Assembly (NCBI GenBank): GCA_004335835.1
Contig: RWJK01001059.1
Coordinates: 109,104-173,103 of the forward strand
DNA from: Scenedesmus sp. ARA3
Taxonomy: Eukaryota > Chlorophyta > Chlorophyceae > Sphaeropleales > Scenedesmaceae
Reading direction: 5' to 3'
DNA length: 64,000 bases
Shown here: positions 38,274 to 49,187 of the stretch, one piece after another
Numbering within the stretch: the stretch's first letter is position 1
Layout: every line of letters starts with the position of its first letter
Made by a program: the position numbers and the translations under genes
The notes under the pieces: model-generated
Database searches by the model: none
Seen by the model: the letters and a program-made list of their open reading frames with translations, nothing else
What the model was told of the DNA's origin: nothing

Positions 38274-38753
38274 GGGCCAGCGCTGCCGGTCACCGACACA
38301 AGTTGTGTCGTGCTCAGTATGTGTTGGTATGTTGTGTCATACGGGCGTGCAATGCACTGCCAGGTCATGAACTGGCCATTCAATTTGAGCCCTTGTCTTT
38401 CACAATGCTGTCGGAAGGTGTTGTGCTGCACCACCTCTGCCAGCCTGGCAGTGCCAGGTTTCGGGTTGATCTATAATTGATGCAGTGACGAGTTGCTCAG
38501 GTATACGTTGCTTTAAGCTAGTGCAAGAAGTATTTTTGCAATTATTTCATCTCGTGCAACGTTTCCGTTCGTGGCTGCACTCAGTCGCAGTGACTGCGAC
38601 AGCCTACCAGCACGGAATGACCTGCATGCACGTGATAACCCAGGCTATTCAGCGGTGGAGGATTTCCTCCATTTGGCCATTATCTTGCAATATGCGCACT
38701 TGCAGCGGTTCCGCAAGGGCTAGAATGAAACGTCTTCGTACTTGCCATACTTT

Positions 38754-39110
38754 TCAAGCCGGCGCTGGCCTCCTGCGCCCTAAACGTGCTTCAGGGCGGA
38801 ACCGTTGTGCGACAGTTGGCGCGCCAGAACCGCCGATGCACGCATCAGTAGCGAAATACAGCTCCTTATGTGAAATTGCAAACTTTTTATCAGACGCTTG
38901 CATGTTGAAACTACCTGGCCACCACGGCAGGACGTGGGCTCCGTGCTTTTGGCGAGTGAGCACTGGCGCGAACAGATGTGTGCCACTGGAGGGAGCTGAA
39001 GGTAGGCAGCACGCACCAAACTTGCCGCAGCTCAGCCGTGGCCCTGAATTCAGATCCAGAGCCATCACCTTTTGCGGAGGATCCTGGCATGACACGACCA
39101 GGTCGAACAC
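38754..39110 (-). mobile_element. Possible degenerate RT/RNase H fragment (DIRS-like)
   Basis: A 118-codon minus-strand frame contains LPWWPG followed ~25 residues later by YFATDACIGGSGA. In DIRS-type and related retroelements a WW pair precedes a TDAS..GWGA RNase H motif at about this spacing. Only these two blocks resemble the family, no reverse transcriptase core was found, and the frame may be fortuitous. Confidence 0.25.
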
Positions 39111-39250
39111 TTCAAATTACGCCCTCAGCAGGATGGCAGTTGCCAACGATTAACATGGTCAACTGGGCAGCACAAACAGTTTTGCCAAGAACGTAGCAGG
39201 ATATCACTGTGTGAATGAGCAACTTGCACTCGACAGGCACATTGCATGCA

Positions 39251-39283
39251 GTCCTGTACAGGACTACAGGATTACATGTAATC
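39251..39283. repeat. Two adjacent perfect 14-bp palindromes
   Basis: GTCCTGTACAGGAC (39251-39264) and GATTACATGTAATC (39270-39283) are each perfectly self-complementary and are 5 bp apart. The second contains TGTAA on both strands, so it could act as a bidirectional poly(A) element between two convergent genes, though it is ~1 kb from either stop. Confidence 0.8.
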
Positions 39284-40353
39284 GTGTGCGATCTGCCAAT
39301 GGCTGTCTTTGTTGCACAGTCTTGGACAAAATAAGAAACTCATGCAGCAAGTCACACGCATCATGATCAGGCAAGCCAACTTTGAGCCTACGCTCCTCCG
39401 TGTGCATTTCAGAAGAAGGGGCAAGGACAGGCACCTAGCCCTGGATGCAGCAGCCATGAGAGCGCCTGATAAACGGCCAACAACACGTGCTTGTGATCAT
39501 AATTTAATGCGGTTTATCCATGTTATAGTGATGCTGTGCGCCAGATCTACCCTGGCCCCGCTGCATGTCACACACTGGCGGGCATGATCACCAAGCAGTG
39601 CATCAGCACGACACCAGCTGACGTGGCTCCAGTGGGTGGCCTCAGCTATGCACTGATAACGAGCCATGTGAAAACTGCAAATCCCGATCCCGAACCTGCA
39701 TCACAAGGCTACCTCGCCGCTGCCATCAGTGCTGATGAGCTATCTTTGGATCCAGCAGGCATACAGTAACGCCTGCACGATCACCATGATACCTGCACTG
39801 TCGCATGATGGCATTGCTGTTGATGAGACATCCATGTCAGCCAACTGCTCAGCCAATCGTGATACTAATTTGGCCACAAAACCACAAGCAAAAGCCATGC
39901 AGTGTAATGTATTGCAGGCATGCTGCCAGATGCAGTAGTGGGTGTGATCAAACAACTGAGGCAACCATGCCAAGCAGAACCCATGTAAGCTTCCTTCAAA
40001 CACCAAAGCCTGCAGCAAACCAAACAAGATGATGCTGTGCATGTCTGACAACGGTGTCTGCATGCACCCATGCATCCTCTGTGATGCTTCGATGTGCACT
40101 CCTGCAACCCGTTATGTAACGCATAATTATGCGGCAGATCCCATGACATGTATCAGACATGCTCTCCGTCTATGTGCAGTGATTCAAAAGCATGCCGGTT
40201 GAGTGCAGTCAATGCCAGCCACAGCTCACCGCCTGCAGCTGTACTACTCATATCGTATTGGCTGCAATGCTAGTTTAGCACTCTGTTGCAGGCTGCGCCA
40301 GCTGCCTGCATGGCTTGCTGCTGCTGCTTGGCCCTGCGGCAGGCCATGGACTG

Positions 40354-40470
40354 GTCTCGCCACCCGCAGGCGTGCAGTTGGTTGCCCCTGGCGCTTACTG
40401 CATCGCTGCTGTTGCGCACTGCAGCAGGGCTTCGCCAGGGTGACTGGCCTCACGCCACCCGCAGCGCGTG
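40354..40470 (-). repeat. Degenerate copies of the quinoprotein 3' end
   Basis: The end of the last coding exon reads on the plus strand CACGCCACCCTCAATGCGTGCAGCTGGTTGCC (40529-40560). Related blocks occur at about 40356-40388 (CGCCACCCGCAGGCGTGCAGTTGGTTGCC) and 40449-40475 (CACGCCACCCGCAGCGCGTGC), both beyond the stop. Confidence 0.75.
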
Positions 40471-40526
40471 CAAACACCTGTGCCTGATGCCTCCAGCACC
40501 AATACTGTGGAGCACTGCAGCAAACT

Positions 40527-41093
40527 TCACGCCACCCTCAATGCGTGCAGCTGGTTGCCACGCTGGCCCAGGCCAAAGTTGAGGTAGCCGCTGCCTGCAG
40601 TTGCATTGGTGCACAGAATTGTGTGTTGATGCAATGGCAGCACATGGCACTGGAGACAGCAGCAAATAAGTAACAGACGGCCCAGCTGCTGCGCTGGGCA
40701 TTGCACATGGTAAAATATGCCTTCCAGCGACAAACGCAGACAAGCAGTAGCAGCAGCACCAAAGTGCAGGTGCAGCCCCAGCCAGCTACAATGTGCTGTC
40801 CCAATACCTGTCTCCAAACTAACTTGCGCTACAGCAAACAACGCTGGCTGGGTCCAGCAGCAAATAATTGCACCTGCAAAAACCTTCCCTCGAGCCACGC
40901 TGGGGCCGCAGCCGAGTGTGGCCCCTGTTGAAAAGTTGCCCAGCAGCCGCCCAGTTGCAGCCTTCAGGTAGAACAGGCTGCCTGCTGCATCCATGCTGGC
41001 ATAGTACACCACGCCGTTGGCGACTGTCATTGGGGCTTGGCTGCGGGCATTCTGAGGCGGCACGGATGTGTCCCCTGCACAGGTGCAGCAGCA

Positions 41094-41134
<41 letters not shown>

Positions 41135-43144
41135 TCAGCTAGCTTCTTGCTGTGCTGCCTTGCTCACACATTGGCTTTTCAGAACCAGCAGCTGCATAGA
41201 AAGGTTGCTTCTGCAGGGACTGCGGGTGCAGGGAGACATCTGCCTGCTGACGAAAGCACATACAACCCTCACTTGCACTGGCAAAAACCAGCAACCCCTT
41301 GGTATGGTCAGGGAAGGCAGCAGCATCATTTGAATGCTGTGCTCACAGTGCATTGTAAAAGCTGATAAAAGCGCATGCAAAGCGCCTGGCGCACTGGCAT
41401 TTAGACATTGCTCTTGTCATACTCAGGGGAGCAAGCAGCATCACTTTTGCGCTCACAGTGCATCGTGGGGTTGGCAAACGTCCACAGCAGCTTGCCGCTG
41501 AATGCATCCACAGCAGCAGCAAGGCCTCCCTTGGTACTGGCAGGAGATGCTGCTGCACCCGGTGTGTTTGGCACTGCCTTCATCTGTGTGAGGTCCACTG
41601 ACACACCGTTGGCGTTGTTGTTGGAGACGTAGATGCGCTGCGAGTCCGCAGCACTGTGGGTGGTGAGGCAGGAGCAGCAATGGCAGCGGCAGCGGCGGCA
41701 GCAGCAGCTCAGCTCTAGCTTGGCAAGCAGGTCTGTCATGTGCTGTGGCTTCATACACGCAGCAGACCCCATACAAGGCGCACAGGGCTCCTCAAGCACG
41801 AATGTACGCTGGGGCAGGCACCCTCGTTTATCTGTCAAGCTGTGCACACAGGCCTACTGGGCATGATGCCAGCAGCAGCAGCAGCAGCAGCTGCAGCAGT
41901 TCCTGCAGCAGCCGCCTCACCTGCTCCACTGCATGCCGCCCATGAGCCCACATGGCCCCACATGCTGATGTGCATGTACAATTATCAGGCAAAGTCATCC
42001 AGCACTATTTGAAATATACGTCAAAGTCACCGCAGCCAGTCCTACAACACTTGCTTTTTGTAAAGATTTACGCCCTCACCTGCCCCACTGCATGCCTCCC
42101 ACCAGGCCGCCCGGCCCCACCTGCAGGGACCAGTCCACGCTGCCGTCACGAGGCCGCAGCGCCCACACCCAACCAGACTTCTGGCCTGAGAGAGCAGCAG
42201 CAGCAGCATGCGTGGTTGGGTATGCCAGCAGCGGCACGTGTGGTTGATTATGGCAGCAGCAGCAGCAGCACGTGTGATTGGTTATGGCAGCAGCAGCAGC
42301 ACGTGTGGTTGGTTATGGCAGCAGCAGCAGCAGCAGCACGTGTGGTTGGTTATGCAGCAGCAGCAGCAGCAGCACGTGTGGTTGGTTATGCAGCAGCAGC
42401 AGCACGTGTGGTTGGTTATGGCAGCAGCAGCGTGTATGACCCGCTGCAGGTGATGCTCACATCTGCCTCCCCCACAGCAGACCGATGGCAAGCAGCATCT
42501 CCAACACTCACATATGTGCATGGGACTCCTGGGGCAGGAAACCTCTGCGCCACACACCCCCCCCCTGTACTTTGTTGCTCACAGTGTGGCAAAGACAGGA
42601 GCACGTGGCAGGCATGATTCCACCAATTTCATCACCAATGCTGCCACACGAAACCATGCCATGGTGTGTGCATCTCACCTGCCACCACCAGCTGCTTGCA
42701 GGCGCCAGCCTTGCAGGTTTTGACCAGCATGGGTGCCTGGGCAAAGTCATAATCAGGGCTGGCAGCAGCAGCACGGCGCAGACAGCACGACAGGGAAAGC
42801 AGCAGCAACAGCAGCAGAACAGGCTGGTGTTAGTTGACAACGTACACACACACGGCATGGGGGACATGCCGAGTAACCCATCAGCAACGACAGCTATTGC
42901 TGCTTCTGCTGCTGTGGTTGCTGCTCTTGCACTGCTGGCTGCGCAGACATCCTTCGGGCTCAATACCGCTGCAGCACACTGCTGCTGCTGCCATGGCCTC
43001 GTCACCTCTGTAAGCCTCATGTTGCTGCTGCTGCTGCTGCTGCTGCTCACCTGTTGAGGTCAGGGCACGCCTCCTTGTTGTTGCTGTACAGGCAGGCCGC
43101 GTTCCAGGCGTCAGGGCCCCCAAGCTGCTTCGCCCACCTGGCAC

Positions 43145-43180
<36 letters not shown>

Positions 43181-43635
43181 ACACGCAGCAACAGCTGCAC
43201 TCAATGAGATGCACCCGGCGACACAACCTGCTGCCAGCCTTTTTGCAAGCATGAATACAGTCGGCACTGGAAAGCATTGGCTGCCAGCCGCATTGGCTTG
43301 CCCCCCCCCCTGCCCAATGAGCGTGTCATTGGCTCCCCAAACAGGCGAGGTTACTTGTAACTCCCAGGCTGTGGCTGCCAGTGGAGGCTGTGTGGGTCCA
43401 GTACATGGCCAGCTCTGTGATGGTACTGTTGCACAAACAGCTGCTGCACTTCATATGTCTAACAGGGTGCCCCGAGCCTCACCTGACAGCACCCGTCTCC
43501 ATGTCCAATGCGACCATGCAGTTGTGGTAGTTGCCCTGGCCATATTTAGCTTCACAGGCCAGGTGCTGCTGCATGTTCTCTACTGTGAGGTCACCGATAG
43601 CCTGGTGGCACTTCGCAAGCACCTTGGGGATCTCT

Positions 43636-43691
<56 letters not shown>

Positions 43692-46600
43692 GGCGGCGGC
43701 AGCAGCAGCAGTGACAGAGGCGGCGGCAGCAGCAGCAGTGACAGACAGCTTGCATTGCAGCTTCAGAATCAATGCTGTCAAGCTGGCTGCGGTGCGATAT
43801 CTGTACTGCAGGCTAAGCTTCACATATTGGTCTACTGAGCAGCATGCTGGCTTTCTAGCTTGGAGCATGGCACATGAACATAACATTTTGCCATTGCTGG
43901 GCAGGGGTCTGCTCTGTGTGAACCACGCCGAAGCGTACACCCACCATAGTTGTTGCCTGCGGCGTAAGCAACAGCAAGGCACAGCAGCAGCAACAGCAGC
44001 GGCAGCAGCAGGGCAGTCAGCTGATGAGGCAGAGAATGAAACACCAGCTGTGAGAAAACGCTGGCATCTAGGGCTGTATGGGCTGTAAAGGTAATCTACA
44101 TGAGGTGCACCGTGCACGGCAGTAGACTTGCAGCATGCGGGCATCTGTCAGTCATCTGCTGCGCTGCACACAAAAGTTGGCGGCAGTTGGAAGCTGCGCA
44201 CATGTGTACACTGTATGCAGCCGGTCCTGCTCGCAGCGTGCGCAACAAGGAGCTCCTCATCTTAACACAATCACTGCTGCACAACCACTGCTGCACAGTG
44301 CTGCCAGTTCCCAGGCACTGTCCCCTTCCCACCTGTGGCGATGTAGACGTGTCCCAGCTGCAGGTTGAGCGCGGGGCTGGAGCCCCACACAGAGTTGCCT
44401 GGGCAGCAATTTTGTGCCGTGGAGGCGGGGGCGGCAAGCGTCACATTGTCAAAGATGGTGCCAGGACCCACATGTAACTATCCTCTCTCATGGTGTGAGT
44501 GAGTGCTTGTAGTTGCAAGTGTGTGCGGGCACGTGTGTGGGTCTCGCATGCATACTTATCTGCGTGCTTGCGTCAATGCCAGCAGCAGCACCGTCCACAC
44601 CTGAGAACCCTCCCGTCTGGTTGTTGTTTTGGGGAGCCATGTAGGTGCGCCACACCACAGCGCCTGCGCAGCAGCAGAGGCAGCAGCAGCGCACATATCA
44701 GAGCCAGCATCATTTTCAGTGCCAGAGCAAAACTTTATCAAGGCATCACATGATCAGACTGTGCAGAACAACATACATATTGGCAGCCAGGGTGTTGCCT
44801 TGGCACTGGCAATGCTGACAACAGCCTTCCCCGCTACTGCTGCTGCTGCTGCTGCCGCCGCTGCCGCTGCTCCTGCTGTTGCTGCTGGCCGCCGCCGCTG
44901 CTGCTGCTGCAGATGCTCACCTGTGGCCAGATCCACCTTGAGCATGTTGCCAATGAAGGTGCAGCTGCATGGCGATGGACACAAGTGTGTACCGCAGCGG
45001 TTGCATACGGCAGCAGCAGCAGCAGCAGCAACAGCAACACGGACTCAACCTTGACCTGCTGACCAGCAGAAGCATGATGGATTTTGCATGGCACTGTCTG
45101 CAGACAAGTACGGTGCGACGCAGTTGTCAAATTGCTTAGCCACCGGCGTTGTTCAGGGTCAGGCACCGCCTGCGCAGCACACACAACACGCCCTCCCAGC
45201 CACATACAGACACAGCTCAACGGCAACGTAACTGGGCCTCCTGGAACATCTCATCATCAGGCAGCACAGCAGCATCCGCGGCTCATGCATATTACAGATA
45301 CAGGCTTTTCTAGCCAGAGTTGCAGGAGCCACTCAAGAACTCACCACTCATAGTCAGGGTTGTCAGCCACCAGCTCCTCCAGGCTTGATACCCCCACAAA
45401 CACAGCACCATTATACACTTTTGGGCTCTGCGTGATCATTGCTGCCGGGTGAGGGTCCGCCCTGAAGCCCCACAGCAGCACGCCATTTGTATGCAGGAGA
45501 CAGCGGCTACTCACAACCCTGCAGCTATCTACATATTTCAGCACAGGCATCCACTGGATGCTGGATGCTGTGGCACAGCACCTTCAAACACGCTTTTGGC
45601 AGCACCCACCACTCATAGTCAGGGTTGTCAGCAACCAGCTCCTCAAGGCTGCTCACGCCCACATACACAGCACCATTATACACTGTTGGGCTCTGCGTGA
45701 TCATTGCTGCCGGGTGAGGGTCTGCCCTGAAGCCCCACAGCAGCGCTCCACTTGTTACATTGGCCGCAATGAGGTACGGGAAGCCGCCTCCTTTCTTCAT
45801 GACGCCAAACACCTGGCAGCAGCATGAAGATAGATCTATTGAGGTTTGTCAACGCAGCAGAGTTTTGTGTAGGTCGGTTTGGCGGTTATACAGTGCCGTG
45901 CAGTGTATGCTATAATTGATGAAGGGGTTCTCTGTGTATGTGGTATACACCCATGATTGGCTGAACTGCAAACTGCCATGCACGTGCAGCAAGCAACACA
46001 GCAGCAGCAACGGCACCAACAGCACCAACAGAAGCAGCAGCCGCCGCTGCCGCCGCCGCCGCAGCAGCAGGAGCAGAAGCAGCAGCAGCAGCAGCAGCAG
46101 CAGTGTGGCGCCCACCATGACGTCTCCCGCCACTGCCGGTGAGGTGCGGCTGATGATGGAGGCGTTGCTGTAGCTGCTTGGATAAGGGGACGGGTCCACT
46201 GCCAGCACATACTCGATGATGGGGCGGGACCAGATCAGGGCACCTACAGGCAGTGCATACACAGTCGTTCATAGGCAGTGATAGACGTGCAGCAGCTGCT
46301 GTAGCAAGGTGACGAGAGCAGCTCAATGTATGTGTTGCGCTGTACATTATGCGATGCAGTTGCGGCCTTGGCGGCATGCTTCAAGTAGGTTATAGCACCA
46401 CTAGCAGCAGCAACAACGCGGGCATTGATAGGCACAAAATTACCCGCACACCTCAAACCCACCTGTGTCTGCGTTGAGGCAGTACATGTATCCGCCCCAG
46501 TCAGGCACCAGCAACCTGCTGCCAACCACAGTAGGTGTCGCGCTCACATCAGCTGTTGTATTAAACGCCCAGGCCTGCGCCAGCCGGCCCACATTTGTTG

Positions 46601-47435
46601 GCGAAATGCCCTTCTCACTTGCTGCATTGCGGGTGTTCTGCAGGTCCCCACCCCAGTGACCCCAGCTAGGGTTTGAGCCGCACCGCCTGCTCACACACGT
46701 GCAAAACCCTTTGACGGTCCAGCCACGCGCTAAACCGCAGCTTGCCCGCACCCTGCCGCCAGCAAAACCTGTCCTGCAAGGGGCCTGGCAGGCTGATTTG
46801 CCGCTGCATGATGCCGGCCATGTTACGCCTGTTACATTTGGTAAAACGCTGCAGCTGCTAGGTGTTGGACTCGGTGAGGGTTTAGGGGATGGGGTTGTGC
46901 CAGGTAATGGGGAGCTAGGTTTTGGTGATGGGGATGGTGAAGGAGAGAGGGTGCTGCCGCCGCATGTTGTTGTGTAGCAGCTCGGGGCGATGTTGAATGA
47001 GGCGCTGCCTTGGCGGAAGTTGCCGCCGGTGCCGGTGGTGTAGGTGACTGCAAGCGTCACTTTGTCGGTGGCGGTGACTGCAGGGCAGAGCATAGTCAGG
47101 GCGGGTGGCAGGGACATGCAGGATGTTTGAAGCTGGCTCGCACCACTGCTGCTTAATCCAGCATCATGCACACTCAGCAACGAGTACTGCAGCAATGGAC
47201 CAGTGTGTGCGCAGACGCTCTCAGGCACTGCCAAAAGCATGCTGCAGCAACAGCAGCAACAGCAGCAGTGCTGCAGAGGCAGGCGCTTTGCTGTCCTAAG
47301 CTGGCGCTGGCGCTGTCAATCACAACATCATGTTGCAGCTCATGCTGTTGCCGCCTCACCCTCCTTGCAGCTCACAACAAGCTTCTGGCTAAACGAGGGG
47401 GCACGGTTGGCAGACCCAAAGCGGGCGCCGTTGCT

Positions 47436-47471
<36 letters not shown>

Positions 47472-48268
47472 GCGGCGGCAGCAGCAGTCAGGGTTAGCCA
47501 TGATAGCATCATCTGCGCTATTCAGCTCCCCCAAGGAAGGCAGCTAACCACCCTGCACACTCTGATGTCTCTCACTTGCAGGCAGCCATGCTGATTAAGC
47601 AGCAGTGCCTGAGGCAGGACTGTGGGCCTCCGTGTAATGTGTGTGCAGGACAGCAGCTGCAGGGACAGCGCGGCAGCCGTGTGCTCTCCGAGTAAATTTG
47701 TGTGCAGGACAGCAGCTGCAGGGGCAGTGCGGCAGCAACGTGCTCTCCGTGTGATTTGTGTGCAGGACAGCAGCTGAAGGGGCAGTGCGGGAGCCGTGTG
47801 CTCACCAGCCTGCTGGCTTGTCCCCTGGGGAGAGGCTGCCGGCTGTGGCGGTCACAAAGATGTGCCCGCTGTCACTGCCAGCTAGCTTCTCCTGCAGCAG
47901 CAGCAACAGCAGCAGCAGCAGCAGCCGCAATCAGGATGTGGCCTGGTGAGAATCATAGTGTAAGGATTCCCTGTGTCGCAGACGGATTCCCTACTGCTGC
48001 TGAACTGCTAGAGCATTTGCCTTCACCTGCGGTGCGCTGGCTGTGCTGCTGTTATTGAGAAAGGTTGGGTACATGTGGGTCCTGGCACCATCTTTAGGTA
48101 TGAGCAACAACAGGTTGAACACACAATGTTGTTGGCTGGCCAACTGTGCTCGAAAGTCAGGCCCTGTAGTGCATGCAGCACACTCACAGTGATGGTGTAT
48201 GTAGCACCAGGGCAGATGGCGTTGACGGCCTTGCCAGCCGAGTCGGCAAGGGTGAAGGTGATGGCCCT

Positions 48269-48318
<50 letters not shown>

Positions 48319-49187
48319 CATCCAGGCAGTAACAGTTTTCAGATTGGGGTGGAGTGCCCACGAACCAACAAAGTACTGCCAGCTTTGCAGGCCTCTGCAC
48401 GTGGTGCAGAGTGCCGTCAGAAACACAGAAAAGTTCCTCGCATGAGGCATACTGTATGTGCCAGGTGAAGCGCCCCTAGCGGTGATGCATACGCTGGCCA
48501 TGCGCTGGGCGTTGATGCTGTGCACCAAGACCGGATGTTGAGATTCCTGCTTGTGCACGCAGTCATGCGTCCCAGTCTATGCTGCTGTTGTTACTTGTGT
48601 TAGTAGTGGATTAGCAGTCGGTTAGTCCATGCTATAGGACTATATAAGCTGTGCATATCTTATGCATAGTTGGAGGTGATAACACAGGCTAGACGTGTCT
48701 TGTGCGGTAACCATCTACAAGCCTCAGGTCTCTGTCTCTCTGCTGTGGAATCATCCCTCCTGTACTACTCAGCATCACGCATTCCAACACCGGATTTTTG
48801 AGCTCTGAAGGAAGTACTAAATATACCCTCATCACAGCACATTGCTGCAATCTGGAGGCACTCCCTGTTTTCCTTAGGCCATCAAGTATAAAGCCACGTC
48901 GGAAGTTCCAGATGAACTTTGCTGCGATGCTGATAGGCGGAGGGGACTACCGTGAATTAAAGCAAAGCAGCGCATCGAACTTACACGGCGGATGGCGATC
49001 CATGTTCGCCCCAGTCCTTCGCAGGGTGCGAGATGCACGTGACGCCAGCTGGGTACCCTGCGTCCAGATGGCTCGAAGTCCAAGTCGAGGGGTACCCCGC
49101 TACAAATACGATATTTAAAATCAACGATAAGATGATAGCAAAACTCTTTGATTGGTTTAAGCCTTTCATTGCGGCTGCTTGTGACAT
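40527..49187 (-). CDS. Secreted PQQ-type beta-propeller quinoprotein (polyvinyl-alcohol dehydrogenase-like) with reeler- and sushi-like modules
   Basis: Seventeen exons, listed high to low: 49187-48985, 48266-48188, 47891-47806, 47433-47360, 47077-46463, 46243-46116, 45812-45610, 44964-44921, 44663-44601, 44398-44333, 43633-43483, 43137-43051, 42758-42679, 42185-42080, 41653-41457, 41074-40874, 40594-40527; 816 codons plus stop, all in phase. Signal peptide (SFAIILSLILNIVFVAG); reeler-like segment ~32-185 (DAGYPAGVTC, DWGEHG, ICPGATYTIT); Pro/Ser hinge; Cys-rich sushi-like segment ~225-275; then WGHWGGDLQNTR opening the propeller. Blades carry GALIW, GALLWGF, CCTFIGNMLKVDLATG, SVWGSSPALNLQLGHVYIATG, KSGWVWALRP, GPGGLVGGMQWG and SQAPMTVANGVVYYAS, the order found in plant polyvinyl-alcohol-dehydrogenase-like proteins. 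Substrate and cofactor are unproven. An alternative start is the ATG at 49169. Confidence 0.86.
42196..42440. repeat. Minisatellite in quinoprotein intron 13
   Basis: About seven units of roughly 28-36 bp follow the pattern CACGTGTGGTTGGTTATG(GC)AGCAGCAGCAG with varying CAG number. Most units carry a CACGTG core. Confidence 0.88.
43639..43745. repeat. (AGC)n and GACAGAGGCGGCGGC repeats in quinoprotein intron 10
   Basis: An (AGC)n run of about 17 units starts just before the exon 11 acceptor (minus strand). Two copies of GGCGGCAGCAGCAGCAGTGACAGA follow. Confidence 0.85.
45345..45518 (-). CDS. Duplicated exon 7 of the quinoprotein gene, in-frame cassette candidate
   Basis: Intron 7 contains a close copy of the exon 7 end (GFRADPHPAAMITQSP, VYNGAV.VGVSSLEELVADNPDYE) with the same GTGAGT donor at its end. 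With the CTGCAG acceptor before 45518 the piece is 174 nt, enters in phase 2 as exon 7 leaves, has no stop and leaves in phase 2. It could be included after exon 7 without shifting the frame. The first ~10 codons are not homologous to exon 7. Confidence 0.55.
47640..47806. repeat. ~59-bp tandem repeat at the exon 3 donor, 3 copies
   Basis: TGTGTGCAGGACAGCAGCTG...GGCAG..GTGCGG.AGC..GTGTGCTC starts near 47640, 47699 and 47758. On the gene strand each unit begins at or near the GTGAGCACAC donor of exon 3 and its following intron sequence. Confidence 0.85.

Larger units (their letters stand above)
38274..40526. other. Convergent 2.2-kb intergenic region
   Basis: The two flanking genes end here. 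It contains a possible retroelement RNase H fragment on the minus strand (38754-39110), two adjacent perfect palindromes (39251-39283) and degenerate copies of the quinoprotein 3' end (40354-40470). A long plus-strand open frame (38485-39153) has no recognisable family content. Confidence 0.5.
44451..48095. repeat. 26-bp perfect inverted repeat between introns 2 and 9
   Basis: AAAGATGGTGCCAGGACCCA... at 44451-44476 is the exact reverse complement of TACATGTGGGTCCTGGCACC... at 48070-48095. Both lie in introns of the same gene, 3.6 kb apart; the lower arm lies 52 bp before the exon 10 acceptor. Confidence 0.9.

Noticed and set aside
38485..39153. 222-codon plus-strand open frame
   Set aside because: No family-like blocks, no clear start context and no supporting splice or poly(A) signals.
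42196..42440. CRISPR-like array
   Set aside because: Units are a degenerate minisatellite without unique spacers, inside a eukaryotic intron.
48641..48648. TATATAAG as a plus-strand TATA box
   Set aside because: It lies in intron 1 of the minus-strand quinoprotein gene and no plus-strand gene follows.
48798..49118. Plus-strand open frame opposite quinoprotein exon 1
   Set aside because: It overlaps, antisense, an exon encoding a clear signal peptide and Cys-containing domain.
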